Assembly (NCBI RefSeq): GCF_030818695.1
Contig: NZ_JAUTAR010000001.1
Location: 1,916,501-1,980,500 of the forward strand
Origin: Chryseobacterium sp. SORGH_AS_0447
Lineage (GTDB): Bacteria > Bacteroidota > Bacteroidia > Flavobacteriales > Weeksellaceae
Direction of reading: 5' to 3'
DNA length: 64,000 nt
The notes under the pieces were generated by a model. That model saw nothing but the letters and a program-made list of their open reading frames with translations, searched no databases and had not been told where the DNA came from. The first letter of the stretch is position 1; every line of letters begins with the position of its first letter. A program made the translations under genes and the position numbers. This document shows, in pieces, positions 54,275-62,656 of this stretch.

Positions 54275-57042
54275 TGATCATGAAAAGAAAATTAAATATA
54301 TTCAGTCTGTTGCTGGCAGCGGGACTTTCTTATGCGCAGACGGGCGGGCTTTCCGCAGGCGAAAATTATGTCTACACCAAAAACTGCCTGAATGAAGACT
54401 GCAGCAGGAAGACGGAAGCCGTGGAATATTCCGACGGGCTGGGAAGATCCAAGCAAGTGATCGGCATCAAAAGCTCCCCAAGCGGGAAAGATGTGGTCAC
54501 TCCCCTCGAATACGATGTTTTCGGAAGGCAGGTGAGGTCCTACCTGCCGATCCCGCAGACGGGTACCCAGAACGGAGCCCTCTACGCCGATCCGAAAGCC
54601 GTTGCACCGCAGACCTACGGCAGCGATCCGTATTTCTATTCCGAATCGGTAATGGAAAGCTCACCGTCCGCAAAAATCCTTTCCGGGACCAAACCGGGAG
54701 CCGATTATCACGGGTATTCCGTGAACTATGGTTATGAGATGAATGCTGCCGGTGAAGTGAAAAAATATACGGTGACGACTTCATGGACAAACGGGGCAAC
54801 AGACAACGCCATTACACTTTCCGGAAATTACAGTGCCGGGGCGCTGGTGAAAACCTCCGTTACCGATGAGGACGGCCACAAAACCACGGAATTTAAAAAC
54901 GGGAAAGGGCAGACGGTTCTCGTAAGAAAAGAAAACGCAGATACCTATTACGTCTACAACAAATACGGGCACTTAGCTTATGTAATTCCTCCACTGGCAG
55001 CTTCCCAGGCACTGACCGCCACTTTGCTAAACGACCTCTGCTACCAGTACCGGTACGACAGCCGGGGCAGGCAGGTGGAGAAAAAGCTGCCCGGCAAAGG
55101 CTGGGAATATACGGTGTACGACCGGCAGGACCGTGTCCTGATGACCCAGGATGCCAATATGGGCGCATCGAAGCAGTGGCTGTTCACGAAATACGATAAG
55201 CTGGGAAGAGCGGTGTATACCGGGATCTTCACCAGTGCGCAGAACTACGGAAGCGAAGGCAGGCAGGCCGAACAGGTACAAGCCAACAGCGCTTCGGCGC
55301 CCCGGAACGAAAGCCGGGACACCGGAGGCTTCAGTGCCGGCGGCGTAACGGCATATTATACCAATGCCGTATATCCTACGGCTTTTACAAAGATCCTGAG
55401 CATCCATTATTTCGATACTTATCCTTCAGGAAGCCCGGCCCGGCCGTCCCAGATTTTTTCCAAAGCGACCCTCGGGGACAATATGGCCGATGCCGTAAAT
55501 ACCAAAAACCTTCCTACAGCTTCCTATGTGAAGAATATTGAGGATGACCACTGGACGAAAAGCTATATCTGGTACGATGAAAAGGCAAGGGCGGTAGGGA
55601 CCTATGCGGTAAACCACCTCGGGGGATTTACCCAAACGGAATCTGCCCCGGATTTTGCCGGTGCCCTGCAGCAAACCAGGGTTACCCATGCAAGGCTGGC
55701 TTCCGATACACCTAAAGTCATTACCCAGACCTTTGAGTACGATGCGCAGAACCGCCTGACAAAGCAGTGGCACCAGGTCGACAGCCGCCCACAGGAGCTT
55801 CTTTCCGAAAATACCTACAACGAGCTTTCGCAGCTGACGGGTAAAAAGGTGGGCAGTAACCTCCAGGATGTCTCGTACAGCTACAACATCAGGGGTTCGG
55901 TAACTAAGGTGAATGACCCTGCTTCCCTGGGAACGGATCTTTTTGCCTATTCCCTGGATTATTACACCCCGGCCTCTTCCGCTTCAGGGAAATACAGCGG
56001 GAACGCAGCGGTCAACAGCTGGAAGACTTCCCAGGACCAGGTGCTCAGAAGCTACACCTACCAGTATGACAGCCTGAACAGGCTGACCAAGGGGATCTAC
56101 GCGGAACCCGGCAATTCGGTACCGCAGAATGACTTTTACGGGGAAACGGCTGACTATGACCTAAACGGCAACATCACGGCCCTGCAGAGAAACGGCAAAA
56201 ACGCCCTGGGCGCCATATCCCTGATCGATAACCTGAACTACACCTATGCCTCCGGAAACAAACTGACGTCGGTAACGGATGATTCGGGAAATTATGCGGG
56301 GTATCCGGATGTATCGGGAAATACCATTTCCTATGATGACAACGGGAATATGAAGGATCATATCGATAAAGGGATTCTGGAAATAAGATACAACCTGCTG
56401 GACCTGCCTGCTTATGTAAAGTTTGATAAGTCATTTGTGCCGAGAGTTAATTTTGGCAATGCCAGTTATAATGTAAATACCCAATACCTTTACCGTGCAG
56501 ACGGCATAAAGTTGAAAAAAACATATACCTACGGCAACGGAAAAACTAATGCTGAAGTTAATACGGTAACGGAGTACCTGGATGGATTTCAATATGAGGC
56601 GACCACCACGACGGGAAAACTGGCCATGATCTTAAAATTTGTCCCTACCCCCGAAGGGTATTACGATTTTGAAAAAAATAGGTATATTTACAGCTACACA
56701 GACCATTTGGGAAATGTACGCCTGAGCTATTTTAAAAATGCCGGTGGCAGCGCAGAAGTTCTTGAAGAAAACAATTTTTACCCGTTTGGGCTGAAGCACG
56801 AAGGCTATAACCAGACGGCAGGCAACCCTTCTTACAACTACCAGTATAACGGAAAAGAATTACAGAAGGAAACGGGCTGGAGCGATTATGGAGCCAGGAT
56901 GTATATGGCCGATATCGGAAGATGGGGCGTTGTCGATCCGTTAGCCGAAACCAGCAGAAGGTTTACTCCGTATAATTATGCCTATGATAATCCGATAAGT
57001 TTTATCGATCGCGGATGGGAGGAAAGCGATGGCAGCAAATGA
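54274..57042 (+). CDS. exported RHS-type protein 2 (DUF6443, RHS core; TcC-like), C-terminus cut by frameshift
   Basis: A 922-residue protein with a signal peptide (MIMKRKLNIFSLLLAAGLSYAQ), a DUF6443-like N-terminal domain (NYVYTKNCLNEDCSRKTEAV, SDGLGRSKQVIGIKSSPSG), YD repeats (VYNKYGHLAYVIPPL, TVYDRQDRVLMTQDANMG, TFEYDAQNRLTKQW, YDLNGNITALQRNGK) and the RHS-associated core ([80 protein letters not shown]). The frame should continue through the DPDGRK motif into a toxin tip, but an extra G at 57011 (GATCGCGG against GATCCGG in the copy at 58741) shifts it, and it stops after FIDRGWEESDGSK. The tip continues in the frame at 57029. Confidence 0.88.
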   Translation: MIMKRKLNIFSLLLAAGLSYAQTGGLSAGENYVYTKNCLNEDCSRKTEAVEYSDGLGRSKQVIGIKSSPSGKDVVTPLEYDVFGRQVRSYLPIPQTGTQNGALYADPKAVAPQTYGSDPYFYSESVMESSPSAKILSGTKPGADYHGYSVNYGYEMNAAGEVKKYTVTTSWTNGATDNAITLSGNYSAGALVKTSVTDEDGHKTTEFKNGKGQTVLVRKENADTYYVYNKYGHLAYVIPPLAASQALTATLLNDLCYQYRYDSRGRQVEKKLPGKGWEYTVYDRQDRVLMTQDANMGASKQWLFTKYDKLGRAVYTGIFTSAQNYGSEGRQAEQVQANSASAPRNESRDTGGFSAGGVTAYYTNAVYPTAFTKILSIHYFDTYPSGSPARPSQIFSKATLGDNMADAVNTKNLPTASYVKNIEDDHWTKSYIWYDEKARAVGTYAVNHLGGFTQTESAPDFAGALQQTRVTHARLASDTPKVITQTFEYDAQNRLTKQWHQVDSRPQELLSENTYNELSQLTGKKVGSNLQDVSYSYNIRGSVTKVNDPASLGTDLFAYSLDYYTPASSASGKYSGNAAVNSWKTSQDQVLRSYTYQYDSLNRLTKGIYAEPGNSVPQNDFYGETADYDLNGNITALQRNGKNALGAISLIDNLNYTYASGNKLTSVTDDSGNYAGYPDVSGNTISYDDNGNMKDHIDKGILEIRYNLLDLPAYVKFDKSFVPRVNFGNASYNVNTQYLYRADGIKLKKTYTYGNGKTNAEVNTVTEYLDGFQYEATTTTGKLAMILKFVPTPEGYYDFEKNRYIYSYTDHLGNVRLSYFKNAGGSAEVLEENNFYPFGLKHEGYNQTAGNPSYNYQYNGKELQKETGWSDYGARMYMADIGRWGVVDPLAETSRRFTPYNYAYDNPISFIDRGWEESDGSK

Positions 57043-57182
57043 TTTAGGACTTCCGATAGCTACAGGGGGTGTCTTGGAAAATATCATGGGTGGCCGCGCA
57101 TGGCAGTTTGGAGGAATTGATGAATTTGCTGAATTAAAAAAATATGCTGCAGAACAAGAAAAAAAAAGCGGTGGAGGAAGTG
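56748..57182 (+). repeat. RHS-core repeat, expressed-site copy
   Basis: This 435-bp stretch, from CAGCGCAGAAGTTCTTGAAG to GCGGTGGAGGAAGTG, is almost identical to 58481-58915. Its first 278 bp also match 60422-60698 and 62380-62656. It covers the end of the RHS core and the pre-toxin linker up to a Gly-Gly-Gly-Ser, after which the sequences diverge completely. Confidence 0.9.
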
Positions 57183-57763
57183 GACCTAGTTTCCAGTTTC
57201 CAAAAGGAACAGAAGAATACTATAAAAAGAATTATCCCGCTTTTTATGATTTTGTGAAAAATGTTCTACCCAAAATGGTAGGAGATAGTAATTTTATGAA
57301 AGCCCTTAGTTCTGCAAGTGGTTTTTCTGTAGAAGAGCTTGGAGAAATCTTTCAATATGGAAAAGGTATGAATTTAAAAGTATTAGATTTACCATTTGGA
57401 GATGCAGAATATTTGCCTTTGGGAATGACTGATTCTTCGGCTAAAAATACAGCAGCTATTGACACTCCACTCTTAAATTGGTTTGAAAAAGCAGATTTAA
57501 ATACTAAATCAATCGAAGGATTAAGCAACCTAATGTATATGACGGCTGTCATTGCTCATGAAACGGCACATTTGGGAGATGATACAAAAAGAACTGTAAA
57601 ATATAGTGATACAGGTCTAAGTAGCACTTATGGAGATGTTGGAAACTTTTTCGAAAGTAGAGCTTTTGGCGGTAGAATGGGATCATATTCTTCAGGTGTA
57701 TCAGGATATATAAAAAATTATGTCCGAGCTAACTTTAATTTATTACAATCAATATTCAAATAA
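57029..57763 (+). CDS. RHS toxin tip 1: putative zinc metallopeptidase domain
   Basis: A 244-residue frame that is the natural continuation of RHS protein 2 after the 1-bp insertion. Residues 1-50 are the shared pre-toxin linker (MAANDLGLPIATGGVLENIM to KKSGGGS). The variable domain follows, with VIAHETAHLGDD: the HExxH zinc motif at His 177, Glu 178, His 181, and a downstream Glu in NFFESRAFGG that could be the third ligand. A peptidase toxin that acts in the target envelope is the simplest reading. In the present frame it lacks a signal peptide and RHS shell, so it is probably not delivered. A lipoprotein gene starts 2 bp after the stop. Confidence 0.72.
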   Translation: MAANDLGLPIATGGVLENIMGGRAWQFGGIDEFAELKKYAAEQEKKSGGGSGPSFQFPKGTEEYYKKNYPAFYDFVKNVLPKMVGDSNFMKALSSASGFSVEELGEIFQYGKGMNLKVLDLPFGDAEYLPLGMTDSSAKNTAAIDTPLLNWFEKADLNTKSIEGLSNLMYMTAVIAHETAHLGDDTKRTVKYSDTGLSSTYGDVGNFFESRAFGGRMGSYSSGVSGYIKNYVRANFNLLQSIFK

Positions 57764-57765
57764 TT

Positions 57766-58185
57766 ATGAGTAGAACAATCATTTTTTCAATAGTCACAGT
57801 CGTCATACTATCTTTCTTTACATCATGTTTTTCATTTAAAAAAAATGGAAAAAAAGAACAATTCATAACACAGTTTTTTGGTAATGAATCAGTTTATAAT
57901 AGTTTGAAAGACTATTATTCTCAAAAAGATATCATTATTTATGATAGTAAAAAAGAATTAGTGAATACACCAAAAACTCTTGAAATAGATTTAAAAAGAA
58001 TAAAAATTGAAACAATAAAGCCACTGAATGATAATTATTTTAAAGTTTATAAATTTAACTTAAATGAAAGCCTGGCCTCAATAGTTTTAGCTACTTCTGA
58101 CGGGGATAAGGGAATTATCTATTATATAGAAAAGAGAAATAATAAATGGATCATCATGAATATAATTCCTAAAAACAGATATTGA
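57766..58185 (+). CDS. putative immunity lipoprotein for tip 1
   Basis: A 139-residue protein with a lipoprotein signal (VVILSFFTSCFSFKKN, lipid Cys in FTSC). The remaining part is a Lys- and Ile-rich alpha/beta domain with no family that I recognise. It starts 2 bp after the tip 1 toxin, the usual place for an immunity gene. A lipid-anchored immunity protein in the periplasm or on the cell surface suits a metallopeptidase that acts outside the cytoplasm. The A/T content is higher than in the RHS shell gene, which marks the variable part of the locus. Confidence 0.65.
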   Translation: MSRTIIFSIVTVVILSFFTSCFSFKKNGKKEQFITQFFGNESVYNSLKDYYSQKDIIIYDSKKELVNTPKTLEIDLKRIKIETIKPLNDNYFKVYKFNLNESLASIVLATSDGDKGIIYYIEKRNNKWIIMNIIPKNRY

Positions 58186-58215
58186 ATTTGTTATCTGTAT
58201 CAATATAAGATTAAT

Positions 58216-58240
58216 AACCCTACCAAAACGCGGTGGGGTT
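58216..58240 (+). terminator. hairpin after the tip 1 cassette
   Basis: Nine-pair stem AACCCTACC / GGTGGGGTT (one G-T pair; 58216-58224 with 58232-58240), loop AAAACGC. Only A/T-mixed sequence follows, not a pure T-run, so it may be a weak terminator or RNA-stabilising hairpin. Confidence 0.5.
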
Positions 58241-58249
58241 ATGTATTAT

Positions 58250-58410
58250 ACAGCGGCCATATTTTTATTAAAGAAGTCTTCAAATTTTTTGGTTTTGAGC
58301 ATTTATATTGGCCATTTTAAAAATCATGGTTCTGTCTTCGTCGAGCTGATTGATCAGATGTAGTTTCTCAAAATCGGGTTTATCTTTGGTAGTTACCAGT
58401 TTTGTTTTTT
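58250..58410 (-). pseudogene. remnant of an XRE-type regulator C-terminus
   Basis: On the minus strand the sequence reads VTTKDKPDFEKLHLINQLDE, then DRTMIFKMANIN and, after a frameshift, KTKKFEDFFNKNMAAV and stop. This resembles the C-terminal tail of helix-turn-helix regulators common in Chryseobacterium (a LDEE..IFK.ID segment, then K.KDFFNKN.A). The DNA-binding half is missing. The remnant is wedged between cassettes 1 and 2 and suggests that a small cargo gene was once part of the array. Confidence 0.5.
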
Positions 58411-59610
58411 ATGTTAATACATTCTTTTAAAAATAATAATTATATTTATAGCTGTACGATTTATAAGAGAATTGTGAATGCAGCGCAGAAGTTCTTGAAG
58501 AAAACAATTTTTTACCCGTTTGGGCTGAAGCACGAAGGCTACAACCAAACGGCAGGCAACCCTTCTTACAACTACCAGTATAACGGTAAAGAATTACAGA
58601 AGGAAACGGGCTGGAGCGATTATGGAGCCAGGATGTATATGGCCGATATCGGAAGATGGGGCGTTGTTGATCCGTTAGCCGAAACCAGCAGAAGGTTTAC
58701 TCCGTATAATTATGCCTATGATAATCCGATAAGTTTTATCGATCCGGATGGGAGGAAAGCGATGGCAGCAAATGATTTAGGACTTCCGATAGCTACAGGG
58801 GGTGTCTTGGAAAATATCATGGGTGGCCGCGCATGGCAGTTTGGAGGAATTGATGAATTTGCTGAATTAAAAAAATATGCTGCAGAACAAGAAAAAAAAA
58901 GCGGTGGAGGAAGTGCAACATTGGTAAATATCATTATTAATTTTATAAGAGGCGATGAAAAGAATCTTGGAAATTTTGTAAATAGCGATTTTGAAAATAA
59001 CGGATGGCATGTTATTGATGCGTCAAGCCTTGCCGATGCTTTAATGAAATTAACGAAATATTTAGGGAATGACCAGGCTGATAATATTTATATTAATGCT
59101 CATGGTTACTTTAGTAAGCGATATTTATTTGATGAAGAAGGAAAATTAATTCCAGATTCTAAATCAGACACCGGATATAAAATGACATGGGATACTGGTT
59201 TTCATACAGATAAAGACAGAATTCTAGGAACTGATCTTCAGCAATATATTTCAGATAAAAGTAAATTGTTGTCCGATAAGCTAAGCGGTATAGAAAGTTT
59301 TATTGGTATTGCTAATTATGTCAAAAGTGGTAAAAATCTAATTATGGGAAGTTGTTTTTCTGCAAATGATGAACTTTTCGGGACAGGTCTTTCTTCCATA
59401 GTAAAATCGAGAGATATTTTCGCAAATCGTGATTTTTCAAGTTTATGGCCTGATAGTAAAGGAAATATTAAATTTCAAGATTTTACTGGCTTTAATCAGA
59501 CTTCTAAAAACCAATATGAATATGGTTGGGTATGGTATAGGAATGGTTCAGCTATTCAAACAAACTTTAATATTATAATGACAAAATATGGAGTTAAAAC
59601 AATTAAATAA
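58402..59610 (+). CDS. orphan RHS tip 2: RHS-core fragment plus putative clan CD (caspase-like) peptidase
   Basis: A 402-residue frame without signal peptide or RHS shell. Residues 1-36 are spacer read by chance. From YPFGLKHEGYNQTAGNPSYN the RHS core end, DPDGRKAMAAND linker and KKSGGGS match the main gene. The toxin domain follows (from [17 protein letters not shown]): a hydrophobic strand then His-Gly (NIYINAHG, His 234) and a second strand then Cys (NLIMGSCFSAND, Cys 318), the pattern of clan CD cysteine peptidases. A T-run of six at 58508-58513, against five in the main gene, breaks the reading frame upstream, so it is probably silent. Overlaps its immunity gene by 23 bp. Confidence 0.72.
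   Translation: MFFMLIHSFKNNNYIYSCTIYKRIVNAAQKFLKKTIFYPFGLKHEGYNQTAGNPSYNYQYNGKELQKETGWSDYGARMYMADIGRWGVVDPLAETSRRFTPYNYAYDNPISFIDPDGRKAMAANDLGLPIATGGVLENIMGGRAWQFGGIDEFAELKKYAAEQEKKSGGGSATLVNIIINFIRGDEKNLGNFVNSDFENNGWHVIDASSLADALMKLTKYLGNDQADNIYINAHGYFSKRYLFDEEGKLIPDSKSDTGYKMTWDTGFHTDKDRILGTDLQQYISDKSKLLSDKLSGIESFIGIANYVKSGKNLIMGSCFSANDELFGTGLSSIVKSRDIFANRDFSSLWPDSKGNIKFQDFTGFNQTSKNQYEYGWVWYRNGSAIQTNFNIIMTKYGVKTIK
58481..58915 (+). repeat. RHS-core repeat, cassette 2 copy
   Basis: Matches 56748-57182 over its whole 435 bp with very few differences: one extra T near 58508, no inserted G at the DPDG codons, and single-base changes. The near identity suggests recent duplication or gene conversion. 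Confidence 0.9.
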
Positions 59611-60274
59611 AGTAAAAGCGTTAATCGCTTTTCTAATCGGTATAAATGTATTTTCTCAGATGAAAATGGCAGACATACAGAATAAGAAATTTTCGGTTGA
59701 TTTAAAGAAGGAAAAGAGTAATATAATAAAAATTTTAGATAATAACGATTATAGCGTATTTTATATCCTAGATAGAAGGAGACTTGATTTTGATAAAGGA
59801 AGAGGAACTGTGGATATGGTAAATCTTATCTTTTTTTCTAAAAAATATAACAAAGGGATTCTTGCTGTTTTTAAACAAGGAATTGTTCATAAAAACAAAT
59901 TTGTTTATAATATTAGATTAGATACAGGCTCTATAGATAATTACATGTTTATTCCTTCAATGATTATAGTAGATGGAGATTTTAATTACGAGTATTTAAT
60001 GGAGTATCGTTATATGCATTTGCCTTATGATAATAATATATATACCTCAACTATTACAATACAGAATAATAAAAACTATTGCCATTTTACACATATTGAT
60101 TTAAAAAATAATGCAATTTATGAAGATATAGATGATATATTAAGTAATATTTCCAAGATAAATATTAATGAGAGTAAATCTAAGGAATGTAATCCATTAA
60201 TTTCAGATGACGATTTGAAATATTTTTTTCCAAAGAGAATAGATAAAAATGGTCCTGTTTATTATAAAAAATAA
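59588..60274 (+). CDS. putative periplasmic immunity protein for tip 2
   Basis: A 228-residue protein with a signal peptide (residues 1-24, hydrophobic KALIAFLIGINVFSQ) and a mature alpha/beta domain beginning MADIQNKKFSVDLKKEKSN and ending [20 protein letters not shown]. No known family is recognised. The start lies inside the toxin frame (23-bp overlap), which gives tight coupling. A paralogue with about 70 percent identity by eye stands in the same place after tip 3 (61538). An exported immunity protein implies that the tip 2 toxin is met in the periplasm. Confidence 0.72.
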   Translation: MELKQLNKVKALIAFLIGINVFSQMKMADIQNKKFSVDLKKEKSNIIKILDNNDYSVFYILDRRRLDFDKGRGTVDMVNLIFFSKKYNKGILAVFKQGIVHKNKFVYNIRLDTGSIDNYMFIPSMIIVDGDFNYEYLMEYRYMHLPYDNNIYTSTITIQNNKNYCHFTHIDLKNNAIYEDIDDILSNISKININESKSKECNPLISDDDLKYFFPKRIDKNGPVYYKK

Positions 60275-60320
60275 GATTAATACTTTTTATTTTAAAAAAT
60301 ATTGAGTTAAATAATAATAA

Positions 60321-60351
60321 AATGGACAATCATTTGATTGCCCATTTTATT
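60321..60351 (+). terminator. terminator after cassette 2
   Basis: AAAATGGACAATC / GATTGCCCATTTT hairpin with one mismatch and a short ATTT-type loop, flanked by A-rich and T-rich DNA (about 60321-60350). An equivalent hairpin follows cassette 3. Confidence 0.6.
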
Positions 60352-60421
60352 TATGTTAATAAAGTTATTTTAAAATAGTAGCTATATTTAGAGCTGTACA
60401 ATTTTTAAGAGAATTGTGAAT

Positions 60422-60698
60422 ACAGCGCAGAAGTTCTTGAAGAAAACAATTTTTACCCGTTTGGGCTGAAGCAAGAAGGCTACAACCAGACGGCAGGCAA
60501 TCCTTCTTAAAGCTACCAGTATAACGGAAAAGAATTGCAGAAGGAAACAGGTTGGAGCGATTACGGGGCCAGGATGTATATGGCTTATATCGGAAGATGG
60601 GGCATATTGGATCCGCTGGCGGAAAGCACAACCAGGGTAAGCCCGTATAATTATGCTCTGAACAACCCGGTGATGTTTGTGGATCCAGACGGAAGAAA
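60422..60698 (+). repeat. RHS-core repeat, cassette 3 copy
   Basis: Matches the main gene from CAGCGCAGAAGTTCTTGAAG to the DPDGRK codons. It carries an in-frame TAA in place of a Tyr codon (CCTTCTTAAAGC against CCTTCTTACAAC), shared with cassette 4. The 85 bp before it (TATGTTAATA to TTGTGAATA) are also repeated before cassettes 2 and 4. Confidence 0.85.
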
Positions 60699-61560
60699 GG
60701 CCTACAATCCGGAGCCGGTAACCTCAGATATCCCGAGAGGCGGGCTGCTGGACTTTTTCGGAAACGGCGGTTATACGCAGTGGGGATCTTATGAAGAATT
60801 TATAGGGAAAGACGTTTTCGGGTATAGCAAGAAAGGAAGTGAAGGAGTTTATGGTGGGGGAAATACAACATTGGTAAATATCATTATTAATTTTATAAGA
60901 GGCGATGAAAAGAATCTTGGAAATTTTGTAAATAGCGATTTTGAAGATAACGGATGGCATGTTATTGATGCGTCAAGCCTTGCCGATGCTTTAATGAAAC
61001 TAACGAAATATTTAGGGAATAACCAGGCTGATAATATTTATATTAATGCACATGGTTTAGTAGGCAAACGTTATACTTTTGATGAAAAGGGAGAGGCTCT
61101 TCGTGATCCACAAACGGGTGAATACATACTAAAAGATGATACAGGTTTTTATACCAACATTGAAACTGAAAAAATATATGGAACAGATATTCAGCAGTAT
61201 ATTGCTGATTCGGGTAAATTAACTGCTGATAAAAAAAGCAGTATAGATAGTCTTGTTGGGATTGGCGATTATGTTAGAGATGGGAAAAATCTAATCATGG
61301 GAGCTTGTTTCTCAGCAAATGATACACTTTTTGGGACAGGACTTTCCTCTTTAGTAAAATCCAGAGATATTTTTGCAAACAGGGATTTTTCAAGCTTATT
61401 TCCCATTGGAGGAAAAATAAGATTTCAGGATTTCATTGGTTTTAATCAAACTTCTCAAAAACGATATGAACATGGGTGGGTTTGGTATAAAGATGGAGTA
61501 GCTACTCAAACAAATTTTAATATAATTATGACAAAATATGGAGTCAAAACAATTAAATAA
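60535..61560 (+). CDS. orphan RHS tip 3: RHS-core fragment plus second clan CD-like peptidase
   Basis: Open frame from the core segment [20 protein letters not shown] (the first codon is TTG, so this start is formal only) through [20 protein letters not shown], a linker different from tips 1 and 2, into the same toxin family as tip 2 ([20 protein letters not shown]). The catalytic pair is conserved: His 173 in [10 protein letters not shown] and Cys 258 in [10 protein letters not shown]. The middle part (residues 175-235) is the most diverged from tip 2. A stop codon upstream in the core repeat (60509) separates it from any signal peptide or shell. Overlaps its immunity gene by 23 bp. Confidence 0.7.
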   Translation: MQKETGWSDYGARMYMAYIGRWGILDPLAESTTRVSPYNYALNNPVMFVDPDGRKAYNPEPVTSDIPRGGLLDFFGNGGYTQWGSYEEFIGKDVFGYSKKGSEGVYGGGNTTLVNIIINFIRGDEKNLGNFVNSDFEDNGWHVIDASSLADALMKLTKYLGNNQADNIYINAHGLVGKRYTFDEKGEALRDPQTGEYILKDDTGFYTNIETEKIYGTDIQQYIADSGKLTADKKSSIDSLVGIGDYVRDGKNLIMGACFSANDTLFGTGLSSLVKSRDIFANRDFSSLFPIGGKIRFQDFIGFNQTSQKRYEHGWVWYKDGVATQTNFNIIMTKYGVKTIK

Positions 61561-62227
61561 AATAATAATATTAATAGCCTTAACTTTTTATATGAATGTT
61601 TTTTCTCAAATGAAAATGGCAGACATAGAGAATAAAAAATTTTCGGTTAATTTGACTACTGAGAAAAACGATATTATAAAAATATTAGATAATAACTCAT
61701 ACAGTGTATTTTATATTTTAGATAGAAGGGGACTTGACTTTGGTGAAGGTGTGGGAACTGTTGATATAGCAAATCTTATCTTTTTTTCTAAAAAATACAA
61801 TAAAGGAATACTTACTTTATTTAAGCAAAGTATTGAACATGATAAAAAATCTGTTTATAATATTAAATTATTTACGGGATCTCATGATAAGAATATGTTT
61901 ATTCCTTCGATGATAATAGTAGATAAAGATTTTAATTATGAGTATTTAATGGAATATTATTATATGCCACCTCCCCCTCCAGAAAAAGGCGATTATACGT
62001 CATGGATAACAATACAAGAGATTAAAAACTATTGCAGTTTTAAACATGTTGATCTAAAAGGTAATGCAGTTATTGAAGATATAAATGATATATTAAGTAA
62101 TATCTCAAAAATAAATATAAATGAAAATAAATCTAAGGAATGCAATCCGTTAATTTCAGATGACGATTTGAAATATTTTTTTCCAAAGAGAATAGATAAA
62201 AATGGTCCTGTTTACTATAAGAAATAA
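61538..62227 (+). CDS. putative periplasmic immunity protein for tip 3
   Basis: A 229-residue paralogue of the protein at 59588: signal peptide (residues 1-24, [14 protein letters not shown]), same start inside the toxin frame, and the same C-terminal stretch ([20 protein letters not shown]). The differences cluster in the middle ([33 protein letters not shown]), in parallel with the diverged middle of the tip 3 toxin, so each pair may be specific. No wider family is recognised. Confidence 0.72.
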   Translation: MESKQLNKIIILIALTFYMNVFSQMKMADIENKKFSVNLTTEKNDIIKILDNNSYSVFYILDRRGLDFGEGVGTVDIANLIFFSKKYNKGILTLFKQSIEHDKKSVYNIKLFTGSHDKNMFIPSMIIVDKDFNYEYLMEYYYMPPPPPEKGDYTSWITIQEIKNYCSFKHVDLKGNAVIEDINDILSNISKININENKSKECNPLISDDDLKYFFPKRIDKNGPVYYKK

Positions 62228-62270
62228 AGATTAATACTTTTTATTTTAAAAAATATTGAGTTAAACAATA

Positions 62271-62305
62271 ATAAAAATGGGCAATCAAAATGGTTGCCTG
62301 TTTTA
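62271..62305 (+). terminator. terminator after cassette 3
   Basis: AAAATGGGCAATC, AAAA loop, then GGTTGCCTGTTTT, an imperfect hairpin with a T-rich tail. It is the counterpart of the hairpin at 60321. Confidence 0.6.
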
Positions 62306-62379
62306 TTTTATGTTAATACGTTCTTTTATAAACAGTAGTTATATTTACAGTTGTACAATTTTTAAGAGAATTGTGAATA

Positions 62380-62656
62380 CAGCGCAGAAGTTCTTGAAGA
62401 AAACAATTTTTACCCGTTTGGGCTGAAGTAAGAAGGCTACAACCAGACGGCAGGCAATCCTTCTTAAAGCTACCAGTATAACGGAAAAGAATTGCAGAAG
62501 GAAACGGGCTGGAGCGATTACGGGGCCAGGATGTATATGGCTGACATCGGAAGATGGGGGGTGATTGATCCGTTGGCTGATCAATACAGAAGACTGACTC
62601 CTTATAATTATGCAGCAAATAACCCGATCCGGTTTATCGATCCGGATGGCAGGAAG
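62380..62656 (+). repeat. RHS-core repeat, cassette 4 copy
   Basis: Fourth copy of the core end (CAGCGCAGAAG to DPDGRK). It has the same TAA as cassette 3 and a second one (CTGAAGTAAGAAGG against CTGAAGCACGAAGG), so its upstream part is clearly not translated. Confidence 0.85.

Noticed and set aside
58402..58510. ATG 58402 as the true start of the tip 2 protein
   Set aside because: The first 36 residues are translated from the intercassette spacer, which is repeated before cassettes 3 and 4 where it is not in frame. I keep the coordinates as an open frame but do not think it is a natural start.
56748..62656. CRISPR-like interpretation of the regular repeats in the RHS region
   Set aside because: The repeats are hundreds of bases long and encode RHS core protein; spacing and content do not fit CRISPR.
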